The notes under the pieces were generated by a model, which saw only the letters and a program-made list of their open reading frames with translations, was not told the origin of the DNA and did not search any database. Positions 1 to 11,420 of a DNA stretch of 64,000 bases are shown here, in pieces. How positions within the stretch are numbered: the stretch's first letter is position 1; each line of letters opens with the position of its first letter. The position numbers and the translations under genes were made by a program. Source of the stretch: Acanthochlamys bracteata (lineage: Eukaryota; Streptophyta; Magnoliopsida; Pandanales; Velloziaceae); NCBI GenBank assembly GCA_019914995.1, contig CM034145.1, positions 3,913,262 through 3,977,261 on the forward strand, written 5' to 3'.

Positions 1-516
1 ATTAATTAAAAGTGGAATTCAAATTTGATCTTTCAATTATTTTTAAAAATAGAGAAAATTTTTTATCTCGAAAAGCGTAAATATAAGAGAGTGAAACTTA
101 AGTGGAGTAGAAAATAGAAATCCAAGCAAAACTGCGCCGAGTTTCTTAATAGTATTAAAACACGTAAACTTACTGAAAATTTAAATCTTATCGAAAAAAT
201 TAAAATTCTAGTAAATTGAAGCACGCCCTAAACAAAAGGTGTACTAAGGTGCCTAGCTTTTTAATTTTTTTTGAAAATTATATTTCTTAAAAAATTATTT
301 ATACTGTTATAGTTAAAAATTAAAAATTAAAAAGTATAGAAAAATGTTCCTTTTGAATCTTTTATATATAAATTTTTTCTATAGCTTTAAAATATAAAAG
401 AACAAATTTGTTTGCTAAATAACTTAACAGAAAATTTATTTTTTAAAAATATTTTATTTAAAGTAGTTCAAAATAAAGTTGATGGTTTGGAGTGGCTCAG
501 ACGTCTTATTGTTTTA
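1..516. other. AT-rich stretch, no gene seen
   Basis: No coding signal: the only open frame (412-594) runs into the terminus of the following mobile element and is low-complexity. The words 'agtggaatt' near the start and 'agcacgccc' at about 221 recall the ends of the MITE family at 3785-4045, so this may be a diverged, partly cut-off relative, but that is weak. Confidence 0.4.
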
Positions 517-1918
517 GGGGCCGTTTGGCTAAACTTAAAAGTTATAATTTTTATGACAAAAGTTACTTTTTTAATTTTTTTAAAAAAAAAATAGCTGAAA
601 ACTTTTTTTAAAAAAGGAGCTATGTGTTTGGATAAATTTAACTTTTTTCTGCAAAAAAGTTGAAAGAGTGTTTGGCAAAAAACTTAAAAGTTGAAAAAGA
701 ATATACAAAAACTAAAATATCCTTTAGAATGTAATAGTAATATACATATATAATTTATGAATATTATCTTATATATTTATTTATTTTTACTTATGTTTAA
801 TTTCTAATTTTAATATCATACTGATAAGAATATTTTGTAAAAAATATATATACTTAATAATTAATATTAGTTTATAAATATATTTTTAAGCTAATATTAA
901 AGATACATACATGATTATTTACTTATATAATATAATTAATTATACTTTAAAAATAATATTAAGTATTTTAAAATTAAAGATTAGTTTGTAAATATGTTCT
1001 CAAAGTTAATTTTAAAAATATAAATGTATTATTATTACTTACTTAACGACTAATTAATTATATTTTAAAAGAATATTAATATTTTACAATTAAAAATTAG
1101 TTTTGAGTAGATGAATAGGTTATTACTTATGGACTTGCTTTCAACATTTGTGAGTCTTAAAATTGATTCATCAGATTGCTATGCATGCTTGCTTGTGTGT
1201 GACTTGCATTTATTCAAAAAATTAAGTCCTGAAATGTGTCATCTGTGAGTAAAATGGGTAACATTTTTCAATTACTTTCACTTTAAAGTCACAAAAGCAA
1301 ACAAAAATGCAAGCATGGAGACGCGACATGTACCACACAAGGGATAAGTGCTAGTTACAAGAAAGCATAAGGCGTATACTAGAAAACTACAACAGGTAAA
1401 CTTATAATTGGAAAACGAAAACGAAGTTTCTGAGTTCCAATCCAATATGCTATTAGCTTACATCTAGAAAGACTAGCCTTGAGAAAAGTAGTGAAATCAA
1501 TAACAGAAATTTAAAAAGATCAGAATCATTACTTGACTGAGTTCTAGAAACATAGTTTCCAAACATCTCATTGACAATGCAATGGGGATGAAGTCGTCAG
1601 AAAGCTCTGCTGATATGGTCAAGTACATGAACCATATGCCAAGCATCCAACTAAAACATGCTATATATACACATTAATGATTCATTTAACAGCATTTCTT
1701 ACAGCACAGCAGGAAGCATGGCTGTCTAGTAACAAGACTGAACTGCTGCAAGCTAAAGGTTCCTCAATGTCAAACTGCCATAAGCTTGCCAAGCATGATA
1801 TGCATTCGAGCATTCGCTGTCATGGACAAAACAAAAGCTTCCATCTATACCAACAGAGATGCAAGCATTGATGACTGTATGGAACAAGGCAGTTAGCGGG
1901 AGAAGAAAGACCTAGCTT

Positions 1919-2102
1919 TTATGAAATCAAGAGACTCCCAGATTTAGGAAAAGGACTGTTGCCTTCAGGAACCCACAAGCCACCATTATGAGGAAGTATT
2001 ATTTGTTGGCCTGAATGCTGTGCATCTCTACTGGTTTCTTGTGCTGATACTTCTTTCTTTCTCTTGATAAACTTAAAGAATTCAGCAACTTGACAAGCAT
2101 AC
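1919..2102 (-). pseudogene. Terminal coding exon of an unrecognised gene
   Basis: On the minus strand a pyrimidine-rich stretch ending TTCTTCTAG is followed by 184 open bases ending in TAA (1919-1921). With one carried-over base it encodes 60 residues, starting YACQVAEFFKFIKRKKE, with later motifs ILPHNGGLWVPEG and a C-terminus SGSLLIS. I do not recognise the family. Further up the same strand, about 3560 to 3410, lies a C/T- and GC-rich block ending AAAAG followed by GTGAGC, which looks like a 5' UTR with a splice donor. I could not find the exons between. It lies inside a TTA-flanked element, so it may be a captured fragment and not a working gene. Confidence 0.4.
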
Positions 2103-3409
2103 CTAGAAGAAAACTTTGCACGCTTAACTAAAAGATAAATAAAAAATAAAAGAAAAACTTCTGTATGCTAGACTACCTAAATGAATAAAAAAAACAGAAA
2201 AATCATCATTCAGCACTATACCATAGTTTGTATATATCCCTCCTATGGTTTTGCAATATGGAAAAGCATTTTCAAAATCAACCACATCAGTAAGAAAAGG
2301 AAGTAGAAGAATAATCCCTTCAACAGCCAAGCCAACATATCACATATGCATAAGAACATAAGAAAGTGCTATGCTACTTGACCTCTTCTAAGCATTAGCC
2401 TACTTTTTGCACTTTTTTTTACTGCTTGACCCCTTCTAGCCTACTTTTTTTTTCTTGTGTTTTTCAAGAAATTAAAGAAAATAAGTTTTTCAGAATTGGA
2501 AAATCTAATGATCCAGAAGAAAAAGATGGTCCTTTGCTAAGTTTTGAGTCAAATGAGTCAAATGTTTAGTTGATTAATAATAACACATTAGCATGTTACT
2601 CATTCTAGTAAACTTCAATCAAGTCAAAAGTAATGAATGCATATGCTTTAAATTAAATCAAAGGCAGAAATAAAAAAAAACAGAAAAAAAAGCTACAACA
2701 GCTTTTAATTTTAGTGATTTCTTCTGTACAAACTAATTAATTTACTCCACTAACTACAGCATTATCTACTAACAAAATCTTATTTTGAGTGATTAAAAGG
2801 AAGCTCCATTAAATAACGGCAATACAATGCAAAAGGACCAAAAGTTCACCTAGCAGCAAGTTTCTAAGGCACAGATATCACTTGTACTCATCAGAAAGTA
2901 AACCTCATCATATAAATCAGAAATATCTAAAATCATGAATGCAGCATTAGCTATTCTAAGGCACAATTTACATTCACTCACAAGTCATAAGAAGCATCAA
3001 AGCTCAACAGGTAGTAACACAGAAAAATACAGTTCTAATTCGACATTTTTAACAAATAACAAATATTCTGCAGTTCTTCGCTTACAGAAAGAAAATGGCA
3101 CTAGATAACACCTATACATTACTGAACTAAGATAGAACTAGAACTAAATTAAAGACTGCCAACAAGAAACCGATTAACCAGAACCAAAGTCAGAACCAAT
3201 ACCAGAACTAAAACAAATTAAATTGAAAGAAAAACAAAAATTCCTAATCACTACGGCAGAAACAAAAATTACTTACACAAATCACTACGGCAACAAAATT
3301 TCCATGTTTCAGCACCCAACTTCAATCCAATCGTTTCAAACAAACAGAAAGAAAAGAAAAAATTATTCAATTGAATTTTTAAAGAAGAATAAGAATCAGC
3401 GCTCACCTT

Positions 3410-3565
3410 TTCGCAACCGTCTCCACGCTCGAACTTTTGGTGAAGAGAATGAGGCGAGGAAGCAGTTGTGAAGAGAGGGAGGCGAGGAAGCGATGATTGG
3501 CGTCGGAGAACCGCCGGAACAAGAGATCGTCGGAGAAGAAAGAAGCCGAGCGGAGAAAAAAAACC
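3410..3565 (-). other. 5'-UTR/first-exon-like GC-rich block with splice donor
   Basis: This is the only GC-rich, C/T-biased (minus strand) segment in the first 9 kb. It has no long frame and ends at about 3405 with a good donor (AAAAG then GTGAGC). That pattern is common for plant 5' UTR exons with a leader intron. It faces the terminal exon at 1919-2102, so both may be parts of one transcription unit. Confidence 0.3.
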
Positions 3566-3784
3566 CTACGAATCAGGTCTGCGAGAGAAATAAAAAATTG
3601 CCGGATGAGTTTTAATGAAAACTAGATATATGTGTAATTATGTTAATTTAATAGGGTCAATAAAGTCATTTCATCACAAACAGGCAAAAAAAGTTGCCCG
3701 CGACTTTTTTGAAAAAGTTACTCTGTATAACTTTTATTTTTATAACTATAAATTAAAAAAGTAAGTTACTAATTCAAACACTTC

Positions 3785-4045
3785 GGGCGTGTTTACCAAC
3801 ACCCCTAAACTCCACTTCCTTTAAACTCAAGTTTCACATAAATACTTATAAAAATTAAAATAAATTTTTTTATCAATAAAATTTTTTTAAAAATTTAAAT
3901 TTAAAACTTACTAAAAATATATAATTAATATAAAATTTTATTTTTTATTAAATATTTTTTATTTTTTATTTTATTTTTTAAATTTATTTCTTAAAAACTC
4001 CACTTTTCCCAAAACTCCACTTCTACTCCCTAGGTAAACACGCCC
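3785..4045. mobile_element. 261-bp MITE, GGGCGTGTTTACC ends, copy 1
   Basis: Perfect 13-bp terminal inverted repeats GGGCGTGTTTACC / GGTAAACACGCCC enclose an AT-rich core. TTC flanks both ends (3782-3784, 4046-4048). The copy at 54920-55179 is the same element in opposite orientation and nearly identical over its full length. It lies inside the right arm of the 517-4110 element, so it inserted later. Confidence 0.85.
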
Positions 4046-4110
4046 TTCATATTTACTATTTAAAGCTTTTTTCAACTTATAAATTAAAAAAAATCAATCC
4101 AAACAGCCTC

Positions 4111-5080
4111 TTAGGTTATTAAAAGTTGATGCCCATTGACGAAAAGTGATTACAGCGGTGATTGGGTGCGGCTTATAATCCGAATAAAAGTTTTCAAAAA
4201 TTGTTCGATGTTTGGTAGGGTCAAATACATTTTAAGTGAGGCGTCCCCTTGCTTATCAAAGTAACATATTTGTGGGATGTTTAAAAGTGATTTAAAAAAT
4301 AAATTTTTGAAACAAAAAAATATTTTAAAATTATATAAAAAATAAGTTTGTTATATAGAATAATAAAAATATAATATTTAAAAAACTATACAAAAATAAT
4401 AATAAAGTAATAATAAAATTTTATTATATAGAATTTTTATACTATCTTTATTTTATTAAAATAATATAAAATATTATAAAAACTTTATAAAAAATATAAA
4501 ATAACTAATAAAATGATTATTTTGCTCTGAGAAAGTTTAACAAATTATGTGCATGCCTTGAGAATTTTACTAAAGATTATTCAAAAACTAGATATATTTA
4601 AGAAATATATTAAAGTAAGAAAATAAATCAAATTAAATTAAATTGAATTATTATGTATTATCCATTATACTCAAAGACATTGTAGTTACTTTTTATTTTT
4701 TTTCAATTTATAGATAGATTGCCATTGAAATGCTATTTTCAGCTAATTTTAAAATAAAATTTTTCATTAATTTATTTATGAAATATGTTTATTATTTGAT
4801 AAATAATTTTTCTAAATTAGCTAAATGAAGAGAATGTGGCCTTAAGAAATACAAAACATTGTCTAGCCGGACGAAATCGGGCAGGATAGATAGTTAATGA
4901 TATGGAAGATAAAAATCTTTTTAGACTTGCAAAAGGTTATAAGGAATTTCTCCCCGCTTCATATAGGAGAGATGCTTGTAAGTCGAATTGAGTAAGAATT
5001 TTTTGGATCCTATGGATTATTAATTTGTGTATAAATAAATTCATTTCTGACAAGAAAATGTTAGCTTTCGTAATATATTT
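4111..5080. repeat. AT-rich interval with a MITE-like core
   Basis: About 4272-4530 has the AT-rich core shared with other MITE-like segments in this window ('ataataaaattttatta', then 'tataaaatattataaaa'). Its ends are not clear. The rest (4530-5080) shows no gene and no recognisable element. Confidence 0.35.
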
Positions 5081-5688
5081 TGGAAATACAACATTGTGGC
5101 CGAACGATAATTTAGCAAACAAAACATTTTAAAATTTTATAATTCAAATTGAGATCTTAGAGATAAATAAGATAATCATACAAATTCAAAATTATATATA
5201 GTAAAAAAAATTTAAAAAAATTTCATGGTAGTATGGTCACACCAAAATAAAAATCATTATGCGCGAGATTTACAACATCGGCTTACAAACCAGTGCTCTT
5301 TGTCAAATATTTAAAAATATTTTCTTACTATCTCTCTTATTGTTATCATATATCAAAGTACACATATTCGATATATTTATAAAATATTAGAATGGTAAAT
5401 AATCTCTCTTTGATAACTAATCCACTAAAATAATTAACTTTTTAATCAACTCTTCGACTTGGAAACTACTTCTTTAACATTAATTCGTTAACATAACTAT
5501 TTTATGGTAGTTAAGAGTCGATAACTATCCAAAGGAAATGAATCTGAAAATAACTATTTCATACTTTTTTGTCCCAAGTGAATTTTTTGGGTTAGAACTA
5601 TAGTAGCTATATTATAAATGATGGAGTACTAGCAGCTATTTATAGACAACTTGCTAAAAACCTTATCAAAGTGGTTTTACATCCAATA
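5081..5688 (-). repeat. 3' LTR of the minus-strand Copia
   Basis: Aligns along its whole length with 8061-8653. Shared blocks include 'gagatcttagagataaataag' near the low end and 'cttatcaaagtggttttacat' (against 'ctttatcgcagtgactttta') near the high end. Starts TG; the other end is mutated from CA to TA. Next to it on the element side is a purine-rich tract (rc of about 5689-5700) in the position of the polypurine tract. Confidence 0.8.
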
Positions 5689-7268
5689 AATCTCTAATTT
5701 TACATTTTGTCATATCATTCAAAAATATAAAAAGTTGGTGAAAGTATATACATTGGAGGTACTGAAAATATATAAAGATAGAAAAAAGTAAAGAGCTAGC
5801 GAACTTAGTAGCTTACTTCTGACGTTCTTCATATATTAGCTAATTTTCTCCCAACTCTATTGCTTTTTTGAGATGCTTTCGTCGGATTTTTATGACCAGT
5901 ACCATAGTTGTTCATATTGTCGTGCATTCTGATTTCATACAAAATTTTACAAAATTCAAATTTATCAAAAAAATGCCTTAGTTAAGACATCACAAGATTC
6001 TTCTTGGTAAGAACCTTGAGCAAGTTAATGCTTTTACTAAAAATCACATATAAATAAAGTGATATTGCATTTCAATGTGTTTAGTTTAAAATCAAATGTT
6101 GGATTTTTGGAAGATGCATGGAACTTTGGCTATCACAAAATAAAAGCAAAAGATTTTTATTTGTGCCAAAGTTCTTCCAACAATCTCTTCATTAATATGC
6201 CCTTCTTTTAGGCTTGTATTGCTGTCATATACTCCTCCTCTTCTGTTGTGAAAGGAGTTAAATACAGATTATAATTATAACATCAATAACAACAACACCT
6301 GCAAGAGTAATCATATAATTGAAAGTGAATTTTCTCCTATCAAGATCACCCGTATAATCTTAGTCCACAAAAACTTTGACAAAAAATTCAAACCCTTCGT
6401 AATACAATCAGCATATAGAGTTCTCTTAACGTATCGAAGAACTCTCTTGACAGTCATTTAATGTTTATTGGCTAGATTCACCATGATTTACTCACCACTT
6501 TTACTTCTTAGGCAATATTTGGTCTAATGCATATCATGGCATAAATAATACTTCAAACTGATTAACAATGACGTATTTTCATCTTCTCATTATCTTGTCT
6601 AGTACAATTTTAAAAAGATAACTTGAGACTAATAGAGAAATAGGTAGATACATACTTGCATGTATGCATGCCAAATCACTGAAACATCTTATGTAGCCAG
6701 TCTGTATAAACGGACTTTCGTATTGCATGTGTCTTACCATATCTATATTCTAAGAATCATGTTTGCCGGACTCAAGTACTTTATATCAAATTCACTGGTC
6801 AGTTAAGATTTGGATGTGTTCTATGCTTTAGTTCACAACAAGCATATCATCAACATACAACAAAAAGACGATATACTCATATCCTTCAAACTGTTTGATG
6901 TAAGTACAAGAGTTCCAGACCAGTTTATTGTATCCAAAGCTCCTGATACAATCATCAAATTGCTTATACTATCACTTTGGCCCCTATCTTTGGCAATAAC
7001 TGCAATTTCACCCAACTAAAACTTTACCATCATCTGAATTATATGCCACAAGTGTGGTTAAAGACTTGCACTCACGCTTGTAGCGCCCAAGTTTCTTATA
7101 ATAAAATACTTCACTTGCTGGTCATTCTTCTTTTGTTGTGTCGTGCCACCACTTCTAAAATTTTTCTTCCTCATATTATTCTGTGCCAAGAGTAAGACCT
7201 TCGCATGATGTCCACCAGCACAACATCAAGCTTGTCCTTAAACAGACTTTTTTCTTCAAGAACAGTTG

Positions 7269-7631
7269 CTATAATATCTTATAGATAAGAGACTTCACAT
7301 CGCTATTGCTTATTTGATTTATAACAACTTGATTATAAAAAATTAAAAAATTATGGAGTACAATTAATGCACGCTTATCAGTCTTTATCTTCTTTTCTAG
7401 TGTTGACAACTGAGAGAAAAAGGATTTTATTCTATTAAAATGATCAGTTACAAAAGATGTTTTGTTATACGAAGAGAATACAAAATTCGCATCAAGAACA
7501 TGACATGTTATCTTGTTAGCATACACTTTCTCAAGTTTGTCCCAAATCTCTTTTGCAGTACTTTGCTTTGAGACACTTTGAGGATGTTTTGAAGTGCTTA
7601 TGAAATTAACTATTTCTAAAATAAAGGGCAT
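7269..7631 (-). pseudogene. Copia gag fragment (UBN2-type)
   Basis: An open frame of 120 residues includes TAKEIWDKLEKVYANK, the hallmark of the Copia gag (UBN2/RVT-associated) domain, followed by a segment like 'SDHLNEFNKLISQLSSL' in the family (here VTDHFNRIKSFFSQLSTL). The N-terminal part of gag is separated from it by a MITE (7625-7829): the frame upstream of the MITE continues the gag start from about 8030. It belongs to the element at 5081-8653. Confidence 0.75.
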
Positions 7632-7829
7632 TTTGAATATTTTTCAAAAAATAAATTTTATTTTTTATCTAAACAAATAAAATAAGTAATAATAAAATCT
7701 AATGATGAATTTATTTCTACTTTATAAATTTTTAAATAAATTCTACAAAAGATTTAAAAAATTTATTAAGAATCGTGAAATAAAATTTTGAAATAAAAAT
7801 TAGAGTAAAGCAAATAACCAAACGTATCC
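7625..7829. mobile_element. 205-bp MITE inserted in Copia gag
   Basis: AT-rich insert with ends AGGGCATTTTGAATATTT and AAATAACCAAACGTATCCT that form an imperfect inverted repeat; TAA on the left and TTA on the right are compatible with a decayed TWA duplication. The core matches the other AT-rich MITEs here. It splits the gag of the surrounding Copia element and is therefore younger than that insertion. Confidence 0.6.
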
Positions 7830-8060
7830 TTAGCAAGTATCAATAATAGTAAGATGAAGATTTGTCATAGTATTCGTTTTCATATTTGCAATTTATCGTA
7901 CGTGATATTGCCAAGTCGATCCTCAAATGCGACAAATCAATATTGTTTAGTCAAAATTGTCAAAATCTTCATCCTCCATAATGGATAGTTGCTCCTATTA
8001 AAATTTCCAATATCAAACTTTGTTTGCCATAAAAATATCGTAAAATATAATAGCACCTAT

Positions 8061-8653
8061 TGAAAATACGGCGGTGTGGCTGAATGAAAATTTAGCAGAA
8101 CGAAATATTTAGCATACACTATGACTTTACAATTCAAGTTGAGATCTTAGAGATAAATAAGACAATCACATAAACACAAAAATATACGCTAAAAAATTAT
8201 TAAAAAAACTCTACAATGGTATAGCCTACCAAAAGAAAAATTATTATGCGGTGAGTTTACAATGCTGGCTTACAAACTAACGCTCTTTGTCATAAAGTAT
8301 TTTCTATTATCTGTCTTGTTGTTGTCGTACATCAAACACCACATATTTGGGGATGCTAGAATGGTATATAATCTTTCTTTGATAGATAATCTACATAAAT
8401 GACTAACTAACCTAAATAACTCTTCGGCTTGATAACCGTTTTCTTAGCATTAATTATTTTGCATAATTTTTTATAGAATAAAATAAGTATCCAAAGAAAA
8501 CGAATCTAAACATAACTACATCATTATCTTTCCCAAATGCTTTTTCAGCTCATAATTCTTATAATAGTTATGTTGAACTAAATAGTAAACTATCAGCAAT
8601 TAGTTGTGAATTGTTTGCTGAAAACTTTATCGCAGTGACTTTTATATCTAACA
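8061..8653 (-). repeat. 5' LTR of the minus-strand Copia
   Basis: On the minus strand it begins TGTTAGATATAAAAGTCAC at 8653 and ends with CA at 8061. The gag start codon follows within about 35 bases. I did not find a clear initiator-Met primer binding site in that gap, which is odd for a Copia and may reflect decay or another primer. Confidence 0.75.
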
Positions 8654-8956
8654 ATATCTACATTTCTCTTAATAAAAAAGGAAGCAGGTTTCGTAACTCA
8701 GTTGTGTAATTGAAACAATTACGTAGCAACAGTCGGATAATTTTATCTTCAATGTAAGCATCATAGTCGTCAATAATGTAATTGAAATTTCAATAACTAA
8801 AATCTGCAAAGAAATATTCAAGTAATTTGTCATTTCGAAGAATCCATGGAAGATGGGATCAATCAATAATGTTAGCAAAGAAAGGAAGACATGCAATTTT
8901 ACCTACTATATTGTTTATACTAGTCAATGATGACTAGAATCACTGTCTTAAATGTA
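8654..8956. other. Unassigned spacer between two Copia elements
   Basis: No gene, no repeat of the families listed here. The sequence resumes after the next element at 14821, so the pre-insertion site is 8654-8961 joined to 14821 onward. Confidence 0.4.
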
Positions 8957-8961
8957 TCTAT

Positions 8962-9143
8962 TGTTGGCGTGAGTCAACACATAATTATCTTAGATATTTT
9001 TTCTAATTATTTTATATATCTTTTCTTAAAATTAGATATTTTTTTATTATTCTAGAACTCTCCTTATTTAGTATTATAAAAAGTCTATATATATGTGCTT
9101 GTATTGAACTATTGGAATAAGATTCAAATAGTTTTTTTCATCA
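8962..9143 (+). repeat. 5' LTR, 182 bp
   Basis: TGTTGGCGTGAGTCAACA start and ...TTTTTTTCATCA end, directly followed by the primer binding site. The same LTR type appears at 14654 and, decayed, at about 30678, so at least two insertions of this family are in the window. Confidence 0.9.
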
Positions 9144-9155
9144 TGGTACCAGAGC
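9144..9155 (+). promoter_or_regulatory. Primer binding site (tRNA-iMet)
   Basis: TGGTACCAGAGC differs by one base from the usual plant Copia site TGGTATCAGAGC. It directly abuts the 5' LTR. Confidence 0.85.
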
Positions 9156-9487
9156 AAAAACCCTAAATTTGTCCGCCGCCGTCGTAGAGATAACGACTGC
9201 TACGGCCAAATTTCGACCAGACTATCCGTTGCGATCGTGGAGATACGATTACAACGGTTAGAAATTCCGACCAAGATAAATCCGACGTTTTAACCGGATT
9301 AGATCTAAAGAAAAAAAATTATCATCAAACCTATCTGCTACCGCCGTCATCGATACTTCCATCGCCGCCGCTTACTGTCGCAATAGTCGCTGCCTTCAAT
9401 CCGCTGCTTTGCCGAAGCTGCCGCCAAACCGCTCAACTGAAATCTTTACCGCCGATCGTCCTTGATTCAAACTCAGATCTGAGCTAA

Positions 9488-10087
9488 ATGGAGACATGTA
9501 CTTATTGTGATAAGTTTGGCCATAATAAAGACTCATGTTTCAAATTAATTGGATATTCAGATTGGTGGGAAGAATTGAGGAAAAAAAGAAAGCTCCTTAG
9601 AGAAGCACAGGTTGGTTCAGATTTTTCAAATTCAGGTAACGAAACATGTGCTTTAAATAACATTTCATATTCTAACAAGAATACGAGATGGATTCTAGAC
9701 TCTAGGGCCATGAATCATATGACATTTGATACGAAAAAGTTTCATATCACGACTACTCCAGTTAGACATAATGTGGCATATGCTAATAGAGACACTTATC
9801 TAGTGACATGTGCTGGGACAGTGATGTTGACACCATCTTTGTCTCTACAAGATTGGTTACTTGTTCCTTTTTTATCAAATAACCTATTGTCTATTGGACA
9901 AATCATTGAACAATTGAATTGTATTGTTCTATTGTACCCACATTTTTATTTACTTGGGGATATCCAGAAACATGACATTATTGGGCGTGATACTAAAAGA
10001 GGAGGCCTATATTATTTGGATGATATCAGTTCCGGAAGAGTTCATAGCGTTTGTGGATCTGATATTAACAAGAAGAATAAAGTTTGA
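9488..10087 (+). pseudogene. Copia zinc knuckle and aspartic protease, inactive
   Basis: The 199-residue frame opens with a CCHC zinc knuckle (C4, C7, H12, C17 in CTYCDKFGHNKDSC). The protease site around residue 70 reads WILDSRAMNH where the family has WILDSGASNH; loss of the glycine after Asp-Ser should abolish activity. The region before it (9156-9487) is a GC-richer leader with repeated 'ccgccg' words and no gag domain. Downstream, after a stop, the GAG-pre-integrase segment continues (LWHGRLDYVSFAYL, zinc residues H and C visible to about 10200). Confidence 0.85.
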
Positions 10088-10289
10088 CTTTGGCATGGAC
10101 GACTAGATTATGTTTCTTTTGCCTATTTACGTCGTTTATTGCCCTCTTTATTTTCTGGCATCAAAGAGTCTGAGTTTCAGTGTGAAGCTTGCATTCTTCC
10201 TAAGAGTCACCGAGTGCCTTATTCTTCTATTATGAGTAAACAATCAATTCCGTTTGAATTAGTACATTCGGATGTTTGGGGGACCCTCT

Positions 10290-10709
10290 CCCATTATAAC
10301 ACTTACTGGTATTAGATGGTTTGTGACATTTGTGGATGATTGCACAGGTATGACATGATTATATACTTTGAAAAGTAAAAATGAAGTAGTAGATATATTT
10401 GTGCGGTTTCATAAGATGGTGCAGACTCAGTTTTCTTTTCCTATTCGAGTCTTTACCTCTAATAATGGAGAAGAGTATGTTAATACCTCTTTGAACTTTT
10501 ATCTTCATCAGCATGGTATTATTCATAAAACCTCATGTCCACACACACCACAACAAAATGGAATGGCTGAAAGAAAAAATAAACATATTTTAGAGACAGC
10601 CCGTGCTTTATTATTTAGAGCTCATGTTCCAAAGCACTATTGGGTAGATGTAGTTCAGTCTGCAGTTTATTTGATTAACCGCATGCCTTCTAGAGTGCTA
10701 AATTTTTAA
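10290..10709 (+). pseudogene. Copia integrase core, broken
   Basis: The rve-type integrase core begins near 10300 (GIRWFVTFVDDCTG) and continues in the open frame 10368-10709. The second catalytic Asp of the D-D-35-E triad is changed: TSNNGEEY in place of the family's TSDNGGEY. The Glu region (QQNGMAERKN) is intact. Stop codons interrupt it at about 10360 and 10707. Same element as the protease and RT. Confidence 0.85.
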
Positions 10710-11420
10710 ACACCACTTGAGATTATAGCTGCATTTGTCACTATACTTTCTGTTCTCTTACTTCCACATCGGATTTTTGGATCTGTTGCATTAGTACATT
10801 TACAGAAGACTCAGAGGAACAAATTAGATCCATGTGCTTTGAAGTGCGTTTTTCTTGATTATGGTCCTCAGCAGAAAGGTTATTGCTGTTATCATCCTCC
10901 GACATGCCGTATTTTTGTGACTATGGATATGATATTTATAGAGTTAGGAATGTACTTTGTCAGATCGTTATCACATTCAGATCTTCAAGGGGAGATAGAA
11001 TCTACGAAAGATCTAAATTGGCTTACCATTGGACTCAGCACACATATTGAGGAAGGTCAGAGATAATGTGTGAGTTATGACTCAAATCTAAAAGAGAATA
11101 GAACTACTAAACATGAATTAAAAAAAATAGAAAAGGTAGAAGGAGTTAAAGTTGTGGGAGAAATATCTCACTCGCATCCTTTAGTACCTCTTCAAACTAT
11201 TTAGGATATTTTTGAGATAAGCACTGAAACTCAAAATACTGTTGTGGATAAATCTAACATTGTCATCAGAAGTTATCAATTGCCATACAGAGAAAATCGT
11301 GGAAAACCTCCTGAAAGATATTCACCAGAAGGAAAAGTCTCTAGATATCTTATTGCTAATCATGTATCTTCTCACAGACTGTCTTCTTCATATGTGGCTT
11401 TCATTAATTAGGTAGCAGCT

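Larger units (their letters stand above)
517..4110. mobile_element. Harbinger/Tourist-like 3.6 kb element carrying gene sequence
   Basis: Seen: the left end starts GGGGCCGTTTGG and the right end closes with CCAAACAGCCTC, an imperfect inverted pair that continues inward as AT-rich 'aaaagtt' rich sequence for over 100 bp on each side. TTA lies directly outside both ends (514-516 and 4111-4113), the 3-bp TWA-type duplication known for PIF/Harbinger elements. The interior of about 3 kb is less AT-rich and holds a terminal coding exon (1919-2102, minus) and a GC-rich 5'-UTR-like block (about 3410-3560). No transposase is visible, so it would be non-autonomous. Alternative: two separate MITEs that happen to flank a small gene. 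Confidence 0.5.
5081..8653 (-). mobile_element. Ty1/Copia retrotransposon, minus strand, internally deleted
   Basis: Two direct LTR copies (5081-5688, 8061-8653) bracket about 2.4 kb. Reading the minus strand from 8052 downward: a gag start (MANKFDIGNFNRSNYPLW-like, with frame breaks), the gag UBN2-type segment (7631-7269), a basic gag tail (about 7150-7070), an RT core with the catalytic YVDDM motif (about 6870-6830), and an RNase H segment (about 6260-5990) matching the usual 'TEEEEYMTAIQA' and 'SQSSMHLPK' blocks. Protease, integrase and the first part of RT are missing, so the internal region is roughly half the family's usual 4 kb. Many stops; not mobile by itself. Confidence 0.85.

Noticed and set aside
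412-594. 60-codon plus-strand frame
   Set aside because: Spans the edge and AT-rich arm of the TTA-flanked element; low-complexity.
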